DNA from: Botrytis cinerea B05.10
Lineage: Eukaryota; Ascomycota; Leotiomycetes; Helotiales; Sclerotiniaceae
Assembly: GCF_000143535.2 (NCBI RefSeq)
Contig: NC_037311.1
Coordinates: forward strand, 434,001 to 498,000
DNA length: 64,000 bases
Reading direction: 5' to 3'
The translations under genes were made by a program, and so were the position numbers. Shown piece after piece: positions 56,847 through 64,000 of the stretch. A model generated the notes under the pieces. The model saw only the letters and a list, made by a program, of their open reading frames with translations, was not told the DNA's origin and did not search any database. The stretch's first letter is position 1. Every line of letters begins with the position of its first letter.

Positions 56847-57605
56847 ATTGATGTATGAGAAATGGAGACTGCGGGGACAATAATGAGGAATCAATGAGAA
56901 GAAGGATTTAATTGGTCGCAAAGCAAACGTAAAGACTCGTAAGAGGTTCGAATTAATCCAAGTAAGCTGTAGTTGGCTAGAGTGTGTGCTGCGAGGCTAC
57001 AGACCAAGGAATGTATTTTTCCTGTGAAGCTAAAAAGCGTAGTCCCAAAGTGAGGCCTTTAAAAATCGAGATGCGGTATGTATGCGTAAGTTTTTTGGGA
57101 GTTGGCGTGAATTTGAATGGTGGTGGTGGTATGGGATGGGTATGGATGGGATGTATGGATGGATGGGTATGGGTGGTATGGGTGGTATGGGTGGTATGGA
57201 TGGGCTCGGAGCAACCTTAATTTTTTTTTTCTCCCCTTAGGTTGGCGTTTGAGTTTGGGGAGGGGATATGAAGATAGTAGTCAATGTTCCTTGCTCCTGT
57301 CTTTCCGAACGACCACGATCGATAGCAAGAGGGAGAGCAGAGAGAGAGAGAGAGAGAGAGAGAGAAGAAGGTGTGCTGTGTGCTAGGTCGATATTATCCT
57401 CCTCGTTTCGCGTTCAATTGAAGAATGGCAAGTAAAGGAGCGATGGATCCCGGGCGGTATGGATTTAAAAGGAAAAAGAGGATGTGAGGGCAAACCGGGA
57501 GGGCGGGTATAAATTTGAATGTGTGAAGTCAGGGAGGGGAGGATTGGAGAGATTTGAGATTGGAGGTTTGAGACCTGGGACTTGGGAGGAATATTATCGG
57601 AAAGT

Positions 57606-57650
57606 ATTGGGCGGAAGGGGGGGGAAGGGGGGGGGGGGGAGGGGGGGAGA
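57606..57650. repeat. Poly-G tract, quadruplex-prone
   Basis: A run of G residues broken only by single A or AA, including a stretch of about ten consecutive G. It could form stacked G-quadruplexes. Confidence 0.8.
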
Positions 57651-57827
57651 GGATAAAGTGTTATTGCTGATGTTGTTGATGCTGTTTGATTTTACTAGGT
57701 AGGTAGGAGGGTGCGATGTATGTATGTGTATTATGACTAGGGATTATTATTATTATTTATTACCCGGTATAGAGGGGAGTAGGTGAAGTGTGAGTTGATA
57801 ACAATAACAATAAGCGTGCGTGAAGGG

Positions 57828-57890
57828 TGAATTGAGTGAATTGAGTGAAGAGTGAATTGAGTGAATTGAGTGAAGAGTGAATTGTGTGCA
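57828..57890. repeat. GTGAATTGA minisatellite
   Basis: Repeated units GTGAATTGA and GTGAAGA occur in a regular higher-order pattern (two nonamers, then a GTGAAGA unit), about seven units in all. Confidence 0.75.
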
Positions 57891-58118
57891 TGGAGCGATT
57901 GGGATAATTCCAGTGACAAGCCGGGATACCTGCCTACCTACTTACTACCTGCTACCTCCTACCTCCTACCTACCGATCATTAATCGCTAGTCAGTGACAT
58001 ATCATATCTAGTGACGACTAACACGCTTTGGGTACCTTTCTGCTTCGGTGAAAGATAACCCTAGTTAGACACTTTAAGGTTGGAACAAGTTAAACCGTGG
58101 ATTGTGCTGAGGTTGGTG

Positions 58119-58152
58119 CGTGGGCGTGGGCGTGGGCGTGGGCGTGGGCGTG
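58119..58152. repeat. GGGCGT hexamer array
   Basis: Five to six tandem GGGCGT units. The repeat would encode Ala-Trp dipeptides in one frame, which explains a spurious small frame over it. Confidence 0.85.
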
Positions 58153-59817
58153 GTTGTCACACTATGGCTCTGTGTGCACTCTGCACTTTGCACTCTGTGT
58201 CTATGTGTCTATTCCTATTCACCATTCAGATATCTTTTGCTTAGTGAGATCAATCAAGTACAACGTGGTACATCCAGGTGAGTGAGGTGATGGCAACCTT
58301 GTCGCTGCTTAATATTATCACTTATTATTGTCCAACATCATTATCTTGGAAATTTCTTGCTTTGTTCCTGGGCTAATATCTCTTAATGCTACCGAGGACT
58401 TGCACCTAGATACCTAGCCACTCCTCTAAACAATGCTTAAATACTTAAATCCCTATATACTTCGGAACTTATTTTCCCCCTCAGTCCGACATGGACGTTC
58501 CTACGTGAGGGATTCACAGCATCTTTCGCCATCGTTGGCTGCTTTGGAGATCTTCTCGTGTGAATGCTCACAAATGATTGATTCCTCGTCCTCTTCTAGC
58601 GCTTCTGAAGTTGGATGGGGAGGAAGGAAGACTATGATGCATCATCGATCGGTGGTGATTGGATTGCAAAGCGGCGTGTATGTCAGAAAGTGCTACTGTG
58701 TTAGTTCAGCCACGCTCAGAGATCTAACCTTCACACTTAAGCGTTAGCATCTCGATATTCCCGTATCTGACATGGTATGATCCTTCACCATCATGCACAC
58801 CAACCCGAGCAGCGAAGGCAGTAAGTTTCGTCTTAAATGTGCCTTCTTATGCACACGAGCGATGGATCAACATGTGAACTGTGCCTTGGGCTTCTTGGCC
58901 TTTCTTCCCTCGGTCTAAACTAGATGGCGGCAGTACAGAGGACTAGTATCTTCCTTCAAAAATGGAGTGCGAGGTACTAGTCCCAGATTATCTCGTAGCC
59001 GTTCCGATATTTGGTCAATCAATTCGTTTTGGGGTAGGATTCGGAAAACGTGCGTAGCCGTCGACCAATCATGCGTGGCTGAAGGAAGATTGAAGTCTTT
59101 CGAGGATGTATATGTGTGGAGGAATAATACTCCACAGCTGGATCAAAGCTGGGAAAATAAATTAGAATGGACCGGTTGGTGTAAGATCAATCAGAATAAG
59201 GCCGAGGGGGTGGAATTTTCCAGTATCAATAAGCAAATGGATCAATAAATGTGAAGCAATTCAGTTGTTGTCGCAATATATGAGTTCAAGCAAGAGAGAA
59301 GATGATAGTTACCAATTGTCATGAGTATGTCAAGTTTGCGCGAGAGCCAGGAAGAGATGGGAAAAGAATCGAATCAATCGGCGGACCATTGACGACGATA
59401 GATAATGAGGTTGATGATGTAAGCAGTAATAGTAATATATTCACGACCACAACAGACAGCACTCAAACCCATCTCATCTTTTTTGATTGAATTTGATTGC
59501 CAGATATTGCCATCTACTCGCTTGCTTGCTTGCTTGCTTGTTTCCAAATTACTGCGAACCACTCCCAATTACCACCAAATTCTATTCTCCTTATTCAAGC
59601 TCCTGTGATAAATCCATTCATTCCCTCCTGTACAATATACATACATACCTTCTCTTGCAACACATCTCCGCCAAACCCTCCAAGCCCAGTTTAATCATCC
59701 ATCATGCATAAAATTCTATAGTAGATGGCCTCCCTGTGATCACGTCAACCGAATAAAACGTCCCGAGAGCTTTCCGTTGGATCGGTATCGACTCCCTATC
59801 GCTATCACATTTAGCTG

Positions 59818-59848
59818 TTAGGTAGGTAGGTAGGTAGGTAGGTAGGTG
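59818..59848. repeat. GTAG tetranucleotide microsatellite
   Basis: About seven GTAG units. The same unit recurs, on one strand or the other, at 62813-62840 and 63463-63489 in this spacer. Confidence 0.85.
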
Positions 59849-62407
59849 GGCATGTATGTATGTATGCATGTATGTCGGAGATCTCCAGATGACTTCTAAC
59901 GTTGCACTACTCCAGACATGTAGTTCTCAGCAGTTCATCGGCAACTACTTCTGCACTTTGGTTCAGCTGGAATCTAGCATCCTATGACTTGATATGAGTA
60001 AGCACGGTTCGTACCAATATCTAGTTCGGGATGGTTGCATTGATTGATCATCCTCAGGATAGTTGGGAACTCTCTCTTATTCATCGGATGGAATAATACA
60101 ATATCGTATCTGAGTATCCTATCTCGAGAATTTCACCACTGGAATATTCCAAAGACGTCACAGTTTTAACATGTTGCCGTATCATGGTACGATTTTTGCG
60201 GTTGCCAAGACCATGTTCATTATCAACATCTTTTATTGACCGGCATCTCTGCTTTTCTCTCTTCCACGGACCACATACAAACTGTTTTTCGGGAGACGAC
60301 CTATTTGGGTGAGTGGACACCGGCGTTGGACTGGGGGTGGGTGGAGGAGGGAGGAGGAACTTCCTCTGCGTCTACAGAAGACCTCGCATCTCGTATACAC
60401 TTTGTACTTCACACGATCAACAGCCGGTGAAGTTTTGGGGATGGGTTTCCATCCATCCTATTACATATCACAACAGAATCCATCACATACCATCTATACC
60501 TTCGCTGTCAATATCACCATACTGCCCGTCGACAGCTTAAGCAATCCCTTCCATCGCTAATACTCAATATACACTTCCCTTCCCCCTGTGCTTCCCCTCC
60601 TGTGGCGTGTATGCGGACCTGAACCTAACGGGCCATCCACAAACACCCCTCCCTCGCCTTCCCACCTCCATGTCAAATCGCATATAATATTACATGATAT
60701 TGCATGCATTCACGCATCCCCAAATCAAGCTTCCACCAAACCCCATCCTAACCCAAGCCGTCTTCTCAACCCATCCACCCCATCCCCAAGCCAATCATCA
60801 CACCACGCACACCATCAACACGACGGATTTTCCCCCGCTGCATCAAATCCAAAGCAGCAAGTCGCCAGTACGCTAGGACTCTCGCATCGAAAAGTGCGCG
60901 AACACACTTACCTCTTCCAGCACCCCTGTTCCTGACCCAGTCCTCCACTTAAAATTCCAAGTTTTGAGAGGCAAGAAAAACGTGCATTGGTCCTTGTGTT
61001 ATGTATGTGCAGAGCGCTGAGCAGGGGGGGGGCAGTGAAGGGAAAGAGTGGAATTGGGAATTTCGGTGCCGGATGGGGTTTTGAAGGTGGGAAATATCGA
61101 TATTCATGAGAATCGTGTGATTTCCTAATTTTTTCTTCTTCTTATCTTTTGGTGGGTTTGCTGGGGGTCGGTGGGGGTGAGTAGATGGCACTTGTCTCGT
61201 CTTGTCTTGTGCTGAAGAATTGATTACTTCCTCCGTCCGTATTCGATGTTTTATCACTTCCTTGGTCCGCATTCGACCTTCGGATTTTTAAGGTTCGGAG
61301 GTGCAGAAATATATCCTCGTAATGCTTAGGGGTTATGTTGTTGCCATCTAGAAGATATCTTTGTCCTCTTCGGGACTGATATGTCAGGATCTACTGAGTC
61401 ATCGTCGGAAGAGAAGTTGGATAGATACTCAATCCCATATATCAATATCATATGCACGAAAGACAAGACAGGCAGGTCAAGATAAGACGAACACATTGCA
61501 ATGCGGATCTATCAGATCGACGAGGTCCGAAATAACGATTTGCCTTGTTCTATTCCCAGATACATTTCCATATATTTTACCATTGATATCTATAACTCCC
61601 AGCTACTATCATATCAATTAATCCTACTAAACCTTTCTCTCTCTCTCTCCTAGTCCAGTACTACTTATTACTCCCTCACTTCTCCTAGCACTCCATAGTA
61701 TGTATCGCGATGTAACCATCCAAGCTCCTCGGCTCGATCAAGCAATTCACCACAGAAACATCCAAGCTTCCCACACACACACACAGACGATAACCTACTC
61801 TGCATGTCCAGTAAACGATACATTGTGAAACCAGATGACTTCATTCTTACATCATAGCTAGCCCTGACCTTTCCACTCACTGTCTTTCTTTTCTCCTCCG
61901 TGCTGAGTGAGTATCTCGCTAGGTAATGTACTGACTGTACTGTACTGTAATATAGTGCACATACAAGCATCCCTCTCCGAGAAAAATAAACCTAAACCAC
62001 TAGAGCTATTTGTTTATACTGCATACTGAAATGTATCTATCTATCTATCTACCTATCTAGGTGTACTCGCGCACTCCACTGTGATAGCGTCAACACTATT
62101 ATTATTACTACTACCTACCTACCCACGAACGAACGAACGAACGACTAACTCCAAGCACGAGAATATCCATTCGCTTGTCTCTCTTTCCCTGCCCATCCTA
62201 TCTAGTGCACAGGTATCCTTACTTATTACTCACTTGTTACTTGTATTACTCACTCGCCCACTACCTACCTCCCTACCCGTCAACATCTCAAATAAATATG
62301 TGTAGGGAGAACACCCGGAATTTCGCGAGTTTTGGCTTGTCGCGTCGTCGGCTTGGCGGTACGCTAGGAAATCGCCCTAGGACTTGTCCGATGGGTGGGC
62401 GTGGCGT

Positions 62408-62512
62408 GGCTTTGCTTTGCTTTGCTTTGCTTGGGTTGGGTTTTTGCGGAGGTATTCGGTCCGTTCCTGGTGCGGGCGTGGGCGCGCTGTAGTGTAGTGT
62501 AGTGTAGTGTGT
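62408..62512. repeat. TTTGC and GTGTA pentamer arrays
   Basis: Four to five TTTGC units (62408-62432) and four GTGTA units (62488-62511) lie close together in the right-hand spacer. Confidence 0.75.
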
Positions 62513-63186
62513 TTTATGGATGATGGGGGTTTAGATATGTAGGTTGGTGGGTGGGTTGGTGGGTGCGCTCGGCTGGGTGCGATGAAGAGGTAAGGTTGTA
62601 TACTGATAGAGACGGGGAATTTGGATTGGTGAATGTGTAGGTGGGTAATTGGGTGGTGGGTGTTGGCTGTGCGGGACTGTATATGTATGTATGTATGGGC
62701 TCTGAGTACATAGGAAGATATGTGTAGATGGAGATGGACGAGGTAGGCTAACCTTAGTACATCCAGCTCGGAGAGTTCTTAAAGACAAAGCTTTTTAGGG
62801 CGTGGATTCGATACCTACTTACCTACCTACCTACCTACCTAAAGTTTGAGTACCTCGACTCGGAGGAGAGGAGCCAAGAAAATTACAGAGGTGGGGAAAG
62901 GCTTGATGAGATGTTTAGCGGTAGGGTGTCTGGATATGTAATTGTGTGTATGGATGACATGGATGATTAGAGGAAAAGTATCTGTAAGTTCGATGCGGAA
63001 TTGGAATTATAACATGTGCATTATCGGCTACCTGCGAGCGATAGAAACGCTTCAGGGAATCGGGGAAAGCGACAGCGGTGCGAGGGACCGAGCGAGCATA
63101 AGCCATACGGATATCTATCTATCTATTGAAGCCAAGATTCCCCAATGCATTGTTATAGGGATCCCAAGGAATTTGATAATGAGGGG

Positions 63187-63212
63187 AATACATGCATGCA
63201 TGCATGCATGGA
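63187..63212. repeat. ATGC tetranucleotide microsatellite
   Basis: Five ATGC units; the unit is self-complementary (GCAT), so the array can also fold as a hairpin. Confidence 0.8.
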
Positions 63213-64000
63213 GTCCCGGTATCGACACATGCATTTGGATGGTGCTCAGAGGCGCGAATGCATTGTCATCCGGTCAGCTGTGTTTGTATGTGTATGTATA
63301 TGCATATGTGTATGTGTATGTATGATATGGATAGAGAAGATTTGCTTTCCAATACCGGTGCTTTGGGATTACATATCCCGCGCTGCAGATGTGTGTTTCC
63401 TGCTCCTCACAATTGCACATGATGGAAGCAGCATTGTTGCATATCCAACCCCGTCATTCGATGGGTAGGTAGGTAGGTAGGTAGGTAGGGATAAGAGCGT
63501 GTGCTGGGAAGGGATTTCCTCCATGTAACCTTCGGATTGATATCGAGCTCGACACTATGCGTAATATCAGATTGTCCTCCTCTTTTAGGGTTATACCGCA
63601 ATGTGTACCTCGCGTTACATTACTATTCTCTAGAAGCAAAAGAATGACCTTTGGCTTTTTCATCCTTGGCCAGGCCGGCTTGCACTTGTACTCGTGCTGG
63701 GAGCACAGATTCGGAAAAATCATGTTGCATATCTAACCCCTCATACCCCTCATACCCCTCATTCCAGCCGCCGAATTCTCGATTGTCGCTTACGTTTTTG
63801 TTTGTTGGGTTTCTCCTCAATCCTGCCTTCGTTTTGGAAATGTCTACTATGATAGGTATATGTAAGATGGAGATATCAGCATGCTAATACCTCTCATCGG
63901 GTAGAGAAGAGCGGGAATTTGTTTTCTGTTGGTTTGGCTGGGAGATGGAGCATTATAGTTTGTGCTATCGATTATGCTCTGCTTTGTTTTGATTGGAGAT

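Larger units (their letters stand above)
56922..64000. other. 7-kb gene desert, microsatellite-rich
   Basis: No frame looks convincingly coding. The left end is the promoter of the 381-aa gene. Repeats include TGGATGGG/GGTATGGG runs (57115-57205), AG runs (57340-57364), poly-G (57606-57650), a GTGAATTGA minisatellite (57828-57890), GGGCGT hexamers (58119-58152), GTAG runs (59818-59847, 63463-63489), CTAC runs (62813-62840), TTTGC pentamers (62408-62432), GTGTA pentamers (62488-62511) and ATGC (63190-63211). Expressed non-coding RNA or the long promoter of a gene outside the window is possible, but nothing in the sequence proves it. Confidence 0.5.

Noticed and set aside
57117..57386. 89-aa frame rich in Tyr, Gly and Trp
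   Set aside because: It is the translation of GGTATGG-type microsatellite repeats.
1..64000. CRISPR array, prophage, operon-type or rRNA features
   Set aside because: Tandem arrays present are microsatellites without spacers, genes carry spliceosomal introns, and no rRNA or confident tRNA sequence was seen.

Overview
The window is nuclear DNA of a filamentous ascomycete. Genes carry short introns (about 50-200 bases, GTAAGT/GTATGT-type donors, CTAAC/CTGAC-type branch sites just before CAG/TAG acceptors), and the products are typical fungal ones: URC4/Urg3, auxilin/Swa2, Yar1, CAF-1 large subunit, DUF6594 and GFA-family proteins. Moderate GC, large AT-rich spacers full of microsatellites and TA-flanked MITEs suggest a Leotiomycetes-like (Botrytis/Sclerotinia-type) genome. 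That placement is inference from general look, not a database match.

Layout. 0-1.6 kb: unrecognised 523-aa protein, possibly 5' partial. 4.1-5.9 kb (-): URC4/Urg3 (DUF1688), four exons. 5.9-11.5 kb: gene desert with simple repeats and a doubtful gene remnant. 11.6-14.4 kb (+): auxilin-like Swa2. 17.3-18.8 kb: two related foldback MITEs. 19.2-20.6 kb (-): J-domain/coiled-coil/zinc-ribbon protein. 21.3-23.8 kb (-): two decayed genes, an opine-dehydrogenase-like gene and a SAM methyltransferase. 24.9-25.6 kb (+): FAM210-like mitochondrial membrane protein. 25.9-26.8 kb (-): nucleoside diphosphate kinase in seven exons, divergent from ER glucosidase II alpha (27.3-30.3 kb, +). 31.3-32.4 kb (-): MscL-type channel with a C-terminal zinc ribbon, divergent from Yar1 (32.9-33.6 kb, +). 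35.4-36.2 kb (-): unrecognised three-exon gene. 37.4-38.6 kb: two doubtful small genes. 39.7-40.2 kb (+): GFA-family protein. 40.4-41.8 kb (-): DUF6594 membrane protein. 42.0-42.4 kb (-): 93-aa three-exon orphan, divergent from a caspase-like protease (42.9-44.5 kb, +). 44.5-50.5 kb: AT-rich spacer with gene fragments and a GC cluster. 50.5-52.7 kb (-): CAF-1 large subunit. 55.7-56.8 kb (-): conserved low-complexity protein. 57-64 kb: microsatellite-rich spacer without a supportable gene.

Most intact genes are housekeeping (nucleotide metabolism, vesicle uncoating, ER N-glycan trimming, ribosome assembly, chromatin assembly) and do not form one pathway. The accessory part is the 14-24 kb stretch (MITEs plus two pseudogenes next to each other, perhaps the remains of a small metabolic cluster) and the 40-44.5 kb stretch (DUF6594 protein, orphan, caspase-like protease). 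I found no clear undescribed multi-gene system. The best leads are the paired MITEs, the decayed gene pair, the zinc-ribbon MscL and the orphan/caspase divergent pair. Exon coordinates were derived by hand; the exon lengths add up in frame for every spliced gene model reported.
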